A stretch of DNA of 64,000 nucleotides from Flammeovirgaceae bacterium SG7u.111. GTDB taxonomy: Bacteria; Bacteroidota; Bacteroidia; Cytophagales; Flammeovirgaceae. Of this stretch, positions 37,979-47,752 are shown piece after piece. Under the pieces are notes generated by a model, which had not been told where the DNA came from, made no database searches, and worked only from the letters and a program-made list of their open reading frames with translations. The position numbers were made by a program, and so were the translations under genes. The DNA lies in contig CP139021.1 of assembly GCA_034044135.1 (NCBI GenBank), forward strand, positions 2,495,635 through 2,559,634, written 5' to 3'. The first letter of the stretch is position 1, and each line of letters begins with the position of its first letter.

Positions 37979-39259
37979 ATGATTAAGGTAAAAAAGGTTT
38001 TATTTCTAGTTTGGATAGTTTCAGCCCAACTTGCGTGGGGACAGGACATGGCGCAGCCAGAAGCGTATGGCATTGATAGCATGAGCGCCAGTGCATTGGA
38101 AATGAAATATGATTTTGTGCGCTATGACTTAAACCAACTCCAGCTTTTCCATGCGGATGCACTTAGCCATTACTTTGAAAAAGCCCAACGCCTCCAACGT
38201 ACAAATGATACTAAGCTTAGCATACTTCATATAGGAGATTCGCACATCCAAGCTGATATTTTCTCTGGCAAAGTAAGAAACGATTTCAATAGCGATTCGA
38301 GGTTCAACCTGAATGCGCGTGGACTAGTTTTCCCTTATCGTGCTGCCCGCACCAATACCCCGTATAATTACAAATCGTATTATACAGGAAGGTGGGAAAA
38401 TATGCGTGCTGTAAAAAGCAAGCACCGTAGCGAATGGGGGCTTACTGCCATCACGGTACTTACCAATAGCACAGCATCTACTGTAACAATTAAGCCAAAT
38501 GATGGGGAGCAAAAATACTTGATCACCAAGGTGAAAATATTCTATCCCAATCATGATAAAAACCAGTTTGTGCCTTATATCCCAATTGATGAAGACAATT
38601 ACATTACCAGTTATTTCACGGGAGATGGCTTTGTGGAATATACCTTTGATAAGCCTCTGAACGAGGTAAAGTTGCAATTGCAAAAAACAGCAGATAACCA
38701 GACTGAGTTTTTGTTGCAGGGCATGACCCTTGAGAATATGGAACCGGGCATGACGTATCATTCTACGGGTTTGAACGGAGCTGAGGTTGACACCTATTTG
38801 CGTTGTAAAGATTTTGCCCGCCAAGTAAAAGTGATCAAGCCTGATTTGGTGATCATTTCCCTGGGTACGAACGATGCCTATATGTACACTTTCAATAGCA
38901 GCCTTTTCAAGATGAAGTATAAGCGCTTGCTTGCACAAGTGAGCGAAGCAGCCCCTAGGGCTTCAATCATCCTGACCACGCCGGGCGACGGCTACCGTAG
39001 AAGGCGCTATCCTAACAAAAATAATGAGAAAGCTGCCGAGGCTATCATGGAAGTGGCTAATGATTTGAACCTTGCGGTTTGGAACTTCTACGAAGTAATG
39101 GGCGGTTATCAATCGGTGAATACTTGGTATAAAAATGGGCTTTCCCAGCGAGATAAATTGCATTTCACTACCAAAGGCTACAACCTTCAGGGCGACTTGT
39201 TCTACGAATCGTTGGACAGAACTTACAGGCAATGGCAGTCAGGTGTTTATGGGCAATAA
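37979..39259 (+). CDS. SGNH/GDSL hydrolase, secreted
   Basis: The 426-residue protein has a signal peptide (VLFLVWIVSAQLAWGQ). Block I is LHIGDSHIQAD with the catalytic Ser, block III has GTNDAY (the Asn), and the C-terminal part has DKLHFTTKGY with the Asp and His of the triad. The middle part inserts a strand-rich domain between blocks I and III. Such enzymes are esterases acting on acylated glycans or lipids; the substrate here is not known. It is separated from its neighbours by more than 150 bases on each side. Confidence 0.85.
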   Translation: MIKVKKVLFLVWIVSAQLAWGQDMAQPEAYGIDSMSASALEMKYDFVRYDLNQLQLFHADALSHYFEKAQRLQRTNDTKLSILHIGDSHIQADIFSGKVRNDFNSDSRFNLNARGLVFPYRAARTNTPYNYKSYYTGRWENMRAVKSKHRSEWGLTAITVLTNSTASTVTIKPNDGEQKYLITKVKIFYPNHDKNQFVPYIPIDEDNYITSYFTGDGFVEYTFDKPLNEVKLQLQKTADNQTEFLLQGMTLENMEPGMTYHSTGLNGAEVDTYLRCKDFARQVKVIKPDLVIISLGTNDAYMYTFNSSLFKMKYKRLLAQVSEAAPRASIILTTPGDGYRRRRYPNKNNEKAAEAIMEVANDLNLAVWNFYEVMGGYQSVNTWYKNGLSQRDKLHFTTKGYNLQGDLFYESLDRTYRQWQSGVYGQ

Positions 39260-39477
39260 GTTTTTATTACAAATACTTCAAATTACTCCATCGCGCCTGT
39301 TTTTCTGAACTTGCCCCCTTTTTCTGGTTGATAAACAAAAGCTCTAATTTTCTCTCTTTCATCAAAATCAATCTCATTTCTTTTTTCTGCCCTAATTGTT
39401 GATTAGCTTTCAACTGAAAAATTAAAAGCTATAGCACAGGTTTTTCTTTGTATTGACTTGCTGTTACTATTCCATAT

Positions 39478-41871
39478 ATGAAGAGTGTCTTTCAGAAAAT
39501 GCATAGTCTTAACAGCGGTAAAATGCTGGTATCAGGTGTTTTACTGATTCTTTCTTTCGTGGTGATGGACTTTGTGATTTCCTTAAAAACAAGGGAAGTG
39601 ACAAGGGGAATGGCCTATGAGCTTGCTTACGAATCGGCGCAGAGCAAGGGGCAATTGCTTAGCAAAGATTTTGAGCTTTCGCTAAACATCACTCGCCAAC
39701 TCCGAAATATAATGATAGAGTTGAGGGAACGGGAGAAAAACGACAGGTCATTGATGGATAGCATCATGTCAAAGGTCTTAAAGAATAACCAGGAAGTGTA
39801 TGGGATATGGACGGTGTGGGAGCCTAATGCATTTGATGGGAAAGATTTGGAGTTTGCGAGGCGCGCACATAGCAACGGACGGTTTATGCCCTATTGGCGC
39901 AGGGATGGAACGTTGATAAAGAAATACCAATGCTCGGAAAAGGAAACAACAGAACTGTATGCACAAGCTCAAGTCAGTAGGCAAGAAGTGTTTTTAAATC
40001 CTCATCATCATATGGTAGAGGAAGATACGATGCTTATTATTTGTTCGCTAGTTCCTATCATAGACCAAGGTGATTTTTTGGGTGTTGTTGGGGTTTATTT
40101 TGAGTTGGAAGATTTAAAAAATAGGATTGAAGGTATAGAGGTAAGAGATGGAGGATATGCTTCCTTAGTAGCTAACAATGGAGTGTTTGTGGTGCACCCG
40201 GAGCAGGGGTATATTGGTAAGGACATTAACGAGAGGTACGAAGCCGATGCTGTAAAAAAATCGATTGAGAAAGGGCAGTTGTTTACCCACAAAGTGTTTT
40301 CAGAATATTTGGGTGAAGAGGTTTACAGGGTGTATGTTCCAGTTGTGATGAAAGATCCGAACGAGCCATGGTCGCTTATTATCAACATACCCGACAAAGC
40401 GATTAACGCCAGTTCGCGTGAACTCAGTTTTTATACCTTAGGTATCGGGATGGGGACTACTCTCATTATCTTTTTCTTACTTTTTTATTCAGTAAAAGGT
40501 TGGGGGTATGAATTAAAAAGACGACAAGAAGTGAATGCTCGGCTCAGCTCCGTGTTAGAAAGCCCAACGGGAGTCTCTATTTTTTCCATAGACTTATCCA
40601 ATCAGTACCTTACCTTCAACAAATTGCACGAAAAGCAGATTCAAGAAGAGTATGAGATCACAATTTTTGTGGGAATGGATGTGCAATCTTTTATAAAAGC
40701 TCCTTACGACTCCCTTTTGAAAAATGGATTTGCCAAAGCCAAAGAAGGTAGTTCGTATGTGGTGCAGCGGAAATATAAACGTAAGTACTTTGAGGTTATT
40801 TTCAACCCTATTTTTGATAAGGATAAAGAGGTGATTGGGATTACCGTTTTTGAAATTGATATCACCAAAAGTAAAACTGCCGAAATGGAGCTGTTGACCT
40901 ATCGGGATCAGCTGGAAAAGTTGGTGGAGAAGAGAACGGAGGAGTTGAATAGGCAAAAAGACGAGCTTCACGGCCAAAAGGAGCGGATTAAAGAGCTGTT
41001 GGAAGACAGCAACCAGAAAAATGAGGAGCTAAACACGACACTTTCCCAACTAAAAAGCACGCAGACGAAGCTTCTTAATTCAGAAAAGCTGGCTTCTTTA
41101 GGGCAACTTACCGCAGGTATTGCCCATGAGATAAACAACCCTGTTAATTTTATAAGCTCGAACATCTATCCCCTCCGCAGGGATTTTAGCGATATCAAAA
41201 AACTGATAGAGGCAGTGGACAGGTTGCCTGAAAGTGAGGACAAACTTGCTTTGGTAAATGAAATAGTATCACTGAACGAAGAGCTAGAAGTAGATTTCTT
41301 GATACAGGAAATAGACCAGATGCTCGATGGCTTAGCGGAAGGGGCTAGAAGAACGAAGGACATTGTCACGGGTCTGAGAAATTTCTCTAGAATGGACGAG
41401 GGAGTGTGGGAAATCTACGATTTGCAAGAAGGCTTGGATGCTACGCTCAACCTGCTCAACAATAAGATTAAAAATGAAATAGAGGTAGTGAAAAACTACA
41501 GCAAACTATCCCATGTGGAGTGCCAGCCGGGCAAGGTCAACCAAGTGTTTATGAACCTGCTTTCCAATGCTATCCAAGCTATGGAGAACTCTTCCCAGCC
41601 TAAAGTATTGACCATTGAAACCAAACAAGAAGAAGAGTACGTGATGATCAGTATCGGCGATGAAGGAAATGGGATGACAGAAGAGGTGAAGAAGAAGATA
41701 TTTGAGCCTTTTTTCACGACCAAACCTGTAGGCGAAGGGACTGGTTTGGGGCTTTCCATTAGCTATGGCATCATAGAGCAACACGGCGGTAGAATTGATG
41801 TAGAAAGCCAAGTAGGAGAAGGAACTACTTTTACCGTTTGGCTACCCGTTTCGAGGGAAATCGGGTTTTAG
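39478..41871 (+). CDS. Cache-domain hybrid-type sensor histidine kinase
   Basis: The 797-residue protein has TM1 near residues 16-36, an extracytoplasmic dCache-like sensor (about 60-300, containing GIWTVWEPNAFDG and VGVYFELEDL), TM2 near 316-340, a PAS-like domain (about 350-470), and a coiled coil (about 475-535). The HisKA phosphoacceptor is in ASLGQLTAGIAHEINNP with His near residue 550. The catalytic domain has the N-box LSNAIQAMEN (about 690), GDEGNGMT and GTGLGLSISYGI. It would sense a small periplasmic ligand. No response regulator gene lies nearby, so its partner is unknown. Confidence 0.9.
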   Translation: MKSVFQKMHSLNSGKMLVSGVLLILSFVVMDFVISLKTREVTRGMAYELAYESAQSKGQLLSKDFELSLNITRQLRNIMIELREREKNDRSLMDSIMSKVLKNNQEVYGIWTVWEPNAFDGKDLEFARRAHSNGRFMPYWRRDGTLIKKYQCSEKETTELYAQAQVSRQEVFLNPHHHMVEEDTMLIICSLVPIIDQGDFLGVVGVYFELEDLKNRIEGIEVRDGGYASLVANNGVFVVHPEQGYIGKDINERYEADAVKKSIEKGQLFTHKVFSEYLGEEVYRVYVPVVMKDPNEPWSLIINIPDKAINASSRELSFYTLGIGMGTTLIIFFLLFYSVKGWGYELKRRQEVNARLSSVLESPTGVSIFSIDLSNQYLTFNKLHEKQIQEEYEITIFVGMDVQSFIKAPYDSLLKNGFAKAKEGSSYVVQRKYKRKYFEVIFNPIFDKDKEVIGITVFEIDITKSKTAEMELLTYRDQLEKLVEKRTEELNRQKDELHGQKERIKELLEDSNQKNEELNTTLSQLKSTQTKLLNSEKLASLGQLTAGIAHEINNPVNFISSNIYPLRRDFSDIKKLIEAVDRLPESEDKLALVNEIVSLNEELEVDFLIQEIDQMLDGLAEGARRTKDIVTGLRNFSRMDEGVWEIYDLQEGLDATLNLLNNKIKNEIEVVKNYSKLSHVECQPGKVNQVFMNLLSNAIQAMENSSQPKVLTIETKQEEEYVMISIGDEGNGMTEEVKKKIFEPFFTTKPVGEGTGLGLSISYGIIEQHGGRIDVESQVGEGTTFTVWLPVSREIGF

Positions 41872-42099
41872 ACCTGCTTTTAGGCTACTTGCGGCTGTGA
41901 GGAAAGGTTTCTGTCAATTGATTCTTAAATAATATGAATCCAATTTACAGGGCGGTAAATATTGGGCAATAGCCTCATAGTTAGGTGGGTTAATAGTTGG
42001 TTAATTACCCTTGCAAGTTTCAATTTAACCTTGCCAATCAACAAGAATTCCGTAACCTCACCAGTTCAAGAATAAATTCCTTAGTTTTGGAGAAACAAA

Positions 42100-44244
42100 A
42101 TGAAATTTATTCCCCTCCCAATGGTTCTTGAAAAAGTATTACAAAAACATTTTGGCTATAGCAGCTTTCGTCCACAGCAAAAGGAGATTATTGAGCATGT
42201 GTTGGAAGGTAAGGATGCGGTGGTACTGATGCCTACGGGAGGTGGTAAATCCATTTGTTATCAAGTGCCTGCGTTAGTCAAAGAAGGGCTTACCGTGGTC
42301 ATTTCCCCACTTATTGCCCTAATGCAAGACCAGGTCCAAAGCTTGCGAGCCAATGGAGTGGAAGCGGCATTTCTCAATTCTAGTTTGAATGCGGAGCAGG
42401 AAAGTGAGATTCGGGGGAAGCTAGAAAAAGGCGAGATCAAGCTGTTGTATGTCTCTCCTGAGAAATTGTTTTCAAGAAACTTTCTCGATTACCTAGGCAT
42501 ATTAAAACTTTCCCTTTTTGCCATAGACGAAGCCCATTGTGTGAGTAGCTGGGGGCATCATTTCCGACCCGAATATAAAAAGCTATACATATTAAAAGAA
42601 ACATTCCCCAATATCCCTGTAGTAGCGCTTACCGCTACTGCCGATAAGGCTGTTCGTTCGGATATTGGTACACTTTTGAAGCTGGACCAGCCCAAATATT
42701 TCATCGCCTCTTTCGATCGACCCAACTTATCTCTTGCGGTGTTGCCCGGAAGGAAAAAGTGGGAGCAGATACAAGGGATAGTGGAGAAATACAGGGGGAA
42801 AAGCGGTATTGTCTATTGCAGTAGCAGAAAAGCGACGGAATCTCTTGCGGTAAAGCTTCAGGGAATAGGCTTAAAAGCGGATTTCTACCACGCAGGGCTA
42901 GATAACTTGACTCGCCACAAAACGCAGGAGGATTTCATCCAAGGAGATTTGGATATAATTTGTGCTACGGTAGCCTTCGGAATGGGCATTGACAAAGCCG
43001 ATGTTCGGTATGTGATACATAATAATATGCCTGGAAACTTGGAAAGTTATTACCAAGAAATTGGGCGTGCGGGTAGGGATGGGCTTCCCTCCGAAACCGT
43101 TCTTTTTTACAGTTACCGTGATGTGCAAACCCATATTGGGTTTATGGAAGACATTACGGACGATGCCTACCGCAAAATCCAGATGGCGAAGCTGGATAGG
43201 ATGCAAGAGTTTGCCGAGTCGCAGGTGTGCCGAAGGAAGGTGCTCATGACCTACTTTAGCGAGATTCCTGAAGAGGACTGTGGCAATTGCGATGTTTGTA
43301 AAAATCCTCCCAAGTACTTCGATGGGACTATGCTGGCGCAAATGGCGCTATCTGCCATGGTACGGACCAAGGAAAAAGTGGGTATCACTACACTGGTAGA
43401 TATTCTGAAAGGAACGTATTCGAATGCGGTGCAAGAGCATGGCTATTCCCAAATAAAAACCTTTGGTGCAGGAAGGCAAACGACCAATTTTGCTTGGTTG
43501 CTTTTTATCCAGCAGTTTATCCAACAGGGAATTGTCGAACTAGATTATAAAGACCATTACAACCTGAAGCTGACAAGGCTGAGTAAAGAAATCCTTTTTG
43601 AAGGAAAGAAAGTTCAGCTAGTAACACCAGAAACAATAAAAGAAAGACAAGAACAGCAGAAGCAGGTAAAAATAGAATCAACACCTACAAAAGCTGCCAT
43701 CAACCCTTCTTTGTTCGAAAAATTGCGGATTCTCCGGAAGGAGCTTGCCGAAGCACAGGGTGTTCCAGCCTTTATGGTTTTTGGGGATGCCAGCCTGAAA
43801 GATATGTGCGAAAAGTTGCCCAAGTCTATGCAAGAGTTCTTGAATGTTTCGGGAGTGGGGGAGCACAAAGCTAAGCAGTATGGCGAAGAGTTCTTGAATG
43901 TGCTGAGCAAGTTCGGACCTACCCCAAAGCAAAAGGGCGACACACATAAAATTACGCTTTCCATGTACCGAGATGGCAAAAGTGTAGAGGAAATAGCCCA
44001 AGAGCGGGGCATCCAACCCACCACGGTGTATTCCCACTTTGCTAAGCTCATTTCCGATGGGGAAGCAGTTGATATTCATGAGCTAGTCTCCGAGGAGGAA
44101 ATTAAGAAGATGGAAAAGGCTGTAGGTGAACTAGGCTTTCAGGATGCCCTCAAGCCTTACTTTGACTTTTACAACGGGGAACTAGAGTATGGTAAAATTA
44201 GGGTGGCATTGAGTTTTCTGAAATTAGAGAACAATGAAAGCTAA
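42100..44244 (+). CDS. recQ: RecQ-family ATP-dependent DNA helicase
   Basis: The 714-residue protein has the Walker A phrase LMPTGGGKSICYQ, the DEAH box, and the RecQ-specific RGK and GRAGRDG phrases (about residue 325). The zinc-binding domain shows the four Cys (Cys at the end of ESQVC, then EDCGNCDVC). A winged-helix region (about 410-520) and an HRDC domain (about 540-615) follow. The C-terminus adds an extra helix-turn-helix-like domain (IAQERGIQPTTVYSHFAKLISDG). It unwinds DNA during repair and recombination. The start was kept at the first ATG because GGAG lies eight bases upstream; a second ATG at 42121 also gives a complete helicase. Confidence 0.93.
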   Translation: MKFIPLPMVLEKVLQKHFGYSSFRPQQKEIIEHVLEGKDAVVLMPTGGGKSICYQVPALVKEGLTVVISPLIALMQDQVQSLRANGVEAAFLNSSLNAEQESEIRGKLEKGEIKLLYVSPEKLFSRNFLDYLGILKLSLFAIDEAHCVSSWGHHFRPEYKKLYILKETFPNIPVVALTATADKAVRSDIGTLLKLDQPKYFIASFDRPNLSLAVLPGRKKWEQIQGIVEKYRGKSGIVYCSSRKATESLAVKLQGIGLKADFYHAGLDNLTRHKTQEDFIQGDLDIICATVAFGMGIDKADVRYVIHNNMPGNLESYYQEIGRAGRDGLPSETVLFYSYRDVQTHIGFMEDITDDAYRKIQMAKLDRMQEFAESQVCRRKVLMTYFSEIPEEDCGNCDVCKNPPKYFDGTMLAQMALSAMVRTKEKVGITTLVDILKGTYSNAVQEHGYSQIKTFGAGRQTTNFAWLLFIQQFIQQGIVELDYKDHYNLKLTRLSKEILFEGKKVQLVTPETIKERQEQQKQVKIESTPTKAAINPSLFEKLRILRKELAEAQGVPAFMVFGDASLKDMCEKLPKSMQEFLNVSGVGEHKAKQYGEEFLNVLSKFGPTPKQKGDTHKITLSMYRDGKSVEEIAQERGIQPTTVYSHFAKLISDGEAVDIHELVSEEEIKKMEKAVGELGFQDALKPYFDFYNGELEYGKIRVALSFLKLENNES

Positions 44245-44269
44245 TTTGGGGAATGGCCATTTTGCCAAC

Positions 44270-44863
44270 TTATTTATCAAAAGGCACATTTGTGATCACT
44301 ACCTCCAGCGGTAGTTTTTTACGGACAGAAACATAGCAATCGTCGCTTATGGAGCTATCTGCAATGGATAATTCTTCGTTGCATTTATCAGAGTCTTTAT
44401 ATCCCATAACAGTATAGGAAGACCAATTGATTTTGAGGCTTATTGAGTTTCCTCCAGAAATGAATTCAACCGCTTCACTTCCTATGGAGCTTATGGGGGT
44501 TCTTGGGTATATATTCCAGCCTTTAGATGGTATTTCGTTATAGATATCATCTAAGGCCAAAAAACTACAATATTTTTCAAGGCTATCCCTATGAGTTGTC
44601 ATTTCTTCTAACGGTTTGTAAAAAACCAGTTGAATAACCATTCCTTCATATGAGATTTCAATAATATCGTCTTTTTCCTCGGGGCGCTCAGGGTGGTATC
44701 GGGTGATAAATGCAGAGGCTTTGTCCCCCTTTACTTTTAAGGAATATTTTTCAGGGTTTTCACTGTACCATCTGTTGATGTTCTCAATCACTTGTTCTTT
44801 GGGCAATTGCGCATTTGCTGAGCAAGATGAAAGTAAGAGCAATAAGGGAATTAGAAATTTCAT
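44270..44863 (-). CDS. Predicted lipoprotein of unknown function
   Basis: The 197-residue protein begins with MKFLIPLLLLLSSC, a lipoprotein signal with Cys14; a longer frame upstream lacks such a signal. The rest (WYSENPEKYSLKVKG, then the strand-rich middle) resembles no family that I recognise. It converges with recQ and lies 26 bases after its stop. It would be attached to a membrane on the periplasmic side. Confidence 0.6.
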   Translation of the reverse strand: MKFLIPLLLLLSSCSANAQLPKEQVIENINRWYSENPEKYSLKVKGDKASAFITRYHPERPEEKDDIIEISYEGMVIQLVFYKPLEEMTTHRDSLEKYCSFLALDDIYNEIPSKGWNIYPRTPISSIGSEAVEFISGGNSISLKINWSSYTVMGYKDSDKCNEELSIADSSISDDCYVSVRKKLPLEVVITNVPFDK

Positions 44864-45172
44864 GAGTTGAGCGTTTTGATATGTGAAGGTCATGTTCATT
44901 TGTCTTGAATTACATTAGTTAAACGGTACAATTAGTACTCGATTTTACCTCTTTTATTTAAATTAAAAGCTGTGTGGGGATTATTTTTTAAAGTTGGTAT
45001 TACTTATTCGGTATGCATAATGAGGCAAAGCCGATGAGGATAGTGGCGTTATTTGCAGAGGTTTTATCGAAATAATGGCTGGGGGTTATGATCTGCTTTT
45101 TCCCTAATAATGCAACCTGTTCTTCGAATTGTGAAATATTTTTCAGGCACATAATCAGTTGGTTACCTACTC
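44864..45172. other. Non-coding region upstream of the iron-uptake genes
   Basis: No gene is supported here. This part holds the start region of the leftward lipoprotein gene. The regulatory part near the receptor gene is listed separately. Confidence 0.5.
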
Positions 45173-45195
45173 TTATTTAGATTAATTAAAAATAA
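45173..45195 (+). promoter_or_regulatory. Possible iron-box-like operator
   Basis: The 23 bases begin TTATTTAGATTAATT and end AAATAA, giving an imperfect palindrome with arms TTATTT and AAATAA just upstream of the receptor promoter. The complementary half TCTAAATAA occurs again at 45251-45259, on the other side of the promoter. An iron-responsive repressor (Fur or DtxR type) is one explanation, but the site is inferred and not verified. Confidence 0.3.
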
Positions 45196-45197
45196 TA

Positions 45198-45228
45198 TTG
45201 ACAAGTAGGTTTTGCTCAATTACTTTTG
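45198..45228 (+). promoter_or_regulatory. Bacteroidetes-type promoter of the TonB receptor gene
   Basis: A -33 TTG (45198-45200) and a -7 element TACTTTTG (45221-45228, matching TAnnTTTG) are separated by 20 bases. Transcription would begin about 30 bases before the ATG. This is the best-fitting promoter recognised in the window. Confidence 0.55.
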
Positions 45229-45265
45229 CGGGACACTTATTTGAAATGAGTCTAAATAAAAACAA

Positions 45266-47689
45266 ATGAAAAAACAATTTACCTTTCTGATTTTATTTTT
45301 GCTTAGTACGCTGGCTTTTGCTCAGAGCGGAACGGTTAAAGGTGTGATCACCGACAATACCCAAACGACTTTGATAGGGGTCAACATAGCATTGAAAAAC
45401 ACAACGGAAGGAGTGCATACCGATGTAAATGGATATTTTGAACTTTCAAATATTTCTGAGGGAGAGTATGTTTTATCTATTTCCTACTTAGGCTTTAAAA
45501 CGAGGGAGATACCTTTTGCAATTACAAGTGGTGAAACCCTTGATCTGCAGACTATCATTCTATATGAAGGAAATGAAATATTAAGAGAAGTTACAGTTAC
45601 AGGTGAGCGTATCAACAAGTTTTCGAGGGAAAAAACAGCGTATGTAGCCAAGTTGCCTCTCAAAGATATAGAGAATACGCAAGTTTATAGCACTATAACA
45701 AATGACTTGCTTGAGTCTCAGGTAGTCACAAACTTCGACGATGCGTTGAAAAATGCAGTAGGAGTAGAAAAGCTCTGGTCCTCTACTGGTAGAGGTGGGG
45801 ATGGCGCTGGTTATTTTTCCCTCCGTGGTTTTTCCGTTCAGCCTCAGTTGGTAAATGGCTTGCCAGGCTTGACTAACGGGACTATAAACCCAGCCAATAT
45901 CGAACGTATAGAGGTTTTGAAAGGTCCTTCGGCCACGTTGTTCGGAAATAGTGTGACTTCTTACGGAGGGCTGATAAATGTAGTGACCAAAAAACCATTT
46001 GTTGGTACGGGAGGAGAACTTTCATTTACTTCAGGTACGTATGGACTGAACCAGATAACGGGTGATTTTAATACTGCCATAAGTGAGGACGATAATATTT
46101 ACTTTAGGTTAAATACATCTTATGCAACCGAGCAAAGCTTTCAAGATGCAGGGTTCAGGGAATCATTCTTTGTAGCTCCTTCTCTTTCGTATAAAGTAAA
46201 CAATCGCCTTGCATTCTCATTTTATGGGGAAATTACTCAGGCAGAGCAAACTAACCCGATGTTTTTGTTTTTGAACAGAAGCGCGCCTACAGCGGCAAAA
46301 AACCTTGAAGAACTAGGCTACAATAACAAGTTGTCGTTTACCAGCAATGACCTTACGCTCCAAAACCCTACGCAGAATTATAGGGTGGAAATGGACTATA
46401 AGCTTTCAAGTAAATGGAAATCGCAAACCTTGCTTTCTAAAAGTTTTACTTCTACCAAAGGGTATTATTCGTACTTGTACGATTACGGTGTTTTGGGTGA
46501 TAATGTATTTACTCGTTTTATTAACAAGCAAAATGCAAGTACGCAGACTACCGATATCCAGCAGAACTTCATTGGTGATTTTAAAGTAGGCTCACTGAGA
46601 AATAGGGTAGTGGTAGGGTTAGATTATTATACTGCTACGGAGACAAATAACAGTACAGGTTATGCTTTTTATGGAAATATCACGCCTGATGGCGGAACAA
46701 TTGGCGACAATCCTTTCACGCCAGATGTGGAGAATGACTCGTACCCGCTTTCAACTTCTGGGGTAGACGCGGCTTTAGCTTCTCAGGCTGTAGGAAATCA
46801 AAAGTCGAGGTATCATATCTACAGTATGTATGTGTCGGATGTATTGAACATCACCAAGAGCTTATCGGTAATGGCTGGGCTTCGTCTTGATAGGTTTGAC
46901 AACGAAGGGAGTTTGGCAAGTGAGGAGGATGATTATGACCAAACCACCCTTTCTCCTAAACTTGGAATTGTTTATCAGCCTATTGTTGACAAGCTTTCTT
47001 TGTTTGCCAACTATCAGAATGGGTTTACCAACGTAGCCCCACAATTGGTTGGAAACCCAGAAGATGGACCTCAAACACTAAAGTCGTTTGATCCAGAGCA
47101 AGCTAACCAAATGGAAGTGGGTATTAAGACAAACCTCTTTGACAACAGGTTGAATGCCACCGTAAGTTATTATGATATCACGGTTACAGACCGTGTGATT
47201 ACCGATCCGTCTTCGCCCTTCAACAAGATCCAGGGTGGAGAAGTAGAAAGCAAAGGTTTTGAAGTAGAAGTGAATGCCAACCCTATTGATGGACTGAACC
47301 TGAGAGCGGGCTACAGCAATAACGATAGCAAAACGGTAAAATCCGATAATGAGAATATTTTGGGGCGTAGGCCATTGGAAGCTGGTCCGGAAACGCTTTA
47401 TAACTTTTGGGCAAATTATGAGATTCAGCAAGGAAGTTTAGATGGCTTTGGGCTGGGCTTAGGTTTCAATGGGGCAAGTGAACGATTTGCCATTAATTAT
47501 GCGGCATCTGGCGAGTTTATTTTGCCTAGCTATACCATTGCAAATGCCTCTATTTTTTACCAAGCTGCCAATTATCGGGTAAGTTTGAAGCTCAACAATG
47601 CTTTCAATAAGGAATATTACAAAGGTTGGACTACCATTACGCCACAGACGCCAAGAGCTTTGTTGGCAAATGTGACCTTCAAATTTTAA
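45266..47689 (+). CDS. TonB-dependent receptor, siderophore type
   Basis: The 807-residue protein has a signal peptide (FTFLILFLLSTLAFAQ), a CarboxypepD_reg-like domain (about 22-110: GVITDNTQTTLIGVNIALKN, GEYVLSISYLGFKTREI), a plug (about 135-250: RGGDGAGYFSLRGFSVQPQLVNG ... IERIEVLKGPSATLFG) and a 22-strand-type barrel ending in Phe (LLANVTFKF). The plug phrase SLRGFSVQ and the LKGPSA motif are those of ferric-siderophore receptors of the FhuE/FpvA group. It would import a ferric siderophore with TonB energy. The next gene encodes a PepSY membrane protein often found with such receptors. Confidence 0.92.
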   Translation: MKKQFTFLILFLLSTLAFAQSGTVKGVITDNTQTTLIGVNIALKNTTEGVHTDVNGYFELSNISEGEYVLSISYLGFKTREIPFAITSGETLDLQTIILYEGNEILREVTVTGERINKFSREKTAYVAKLPLKDIENTQVYSTITNDLLESQVVTNFDDALKNAVGVEKLWSSTGRGGDGAGYFSLRGFSVQPQLVNGLPGLTNGTINPANIERIEVLKGPSATLFGNSVTSYGGLINVVTKKPFVGTGGELSFTSGTYGLNQITGDFNTAISEDDNIYFRLNTSYATEQSFQDAGFRESFFVAPSLSYKVNNRLAFSFYGEITQAEQTNPMFLFLNRSAPTAAKNLEELGYNNKLSFTSNDLTLQNPTQNYRVEMDYKLSSKWKSQTLLSKSFTSTKGYYSYLYDYGVLGDNVFTRFINKQNASTQTTDIQQNFIGDFKVGSLRNRVVVGLDYYTATETNNSTGYAFYGNITPDGGTIGDNPFTPDVENDSYPLSTSGVDAALASQAVGNQKSRYHIYSMYVSDVLNITKSLSVMAGLRLDRFDNEGSLASEEDDYDQTTLSPKLGIVYQPIVDKLSLFANYQNGFTNVAPQLVGNPEDGPQTLKSFDPEQANQMEVGIKTNLFDNRLNATVSYYDITVTDRVITDPSSPFNKIQGGEVESKGFEVEVNANPIDGLNLRAGYSNNDSKTVKSDNENILGRRPLEAGPETLYNFWANYEIQQGSLDGFGLGLGFNGASERFAINYAASGEFILPSYTIANASIFYQAANYRVSLKLNNAFNKEYYKGWTTITPQTPRALLANVTFKF

Positions 47690-47708
47690 GTAAACTATTC
47701 TTCACTCA

Positions 47709-47737
47709 AGGGCAGCCTATTTATAGGTTGCCCTTTC
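47709..47737 (+). terminator. Hairpin between receptor and PepSY genes
   Basis: A 10-bp stem (AGGGCAGCCT/AGGTTGCCCT, one G-T pair) with a 6-nt loop is followed by TTTCC. It lies 20 bases after the receptor stop and 16 before the PepSY start. The T tail is short, so it may be a leaky terminator or an mRNA-stabilising end that lowers expression of the second gene. Confidence 0.5.
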
Positions 47738-47752
47738 CATATTTAGAGTCAG

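Noticed and set aside
38324-38938. A 204-codon minus-strand frame opposite the SGNH hydrolase
   Set aside because: It is a shadow of the hydrolase gene; no motif or start context supports it.
42082-42089. TAGTTTTG just before the recQ start, resembling a -7 promoter element
   Set aside because: A start a few bases downstream of it would leave the GGAG ribosome-binding site before the ATG outside the transcript, so the match is probably chance.
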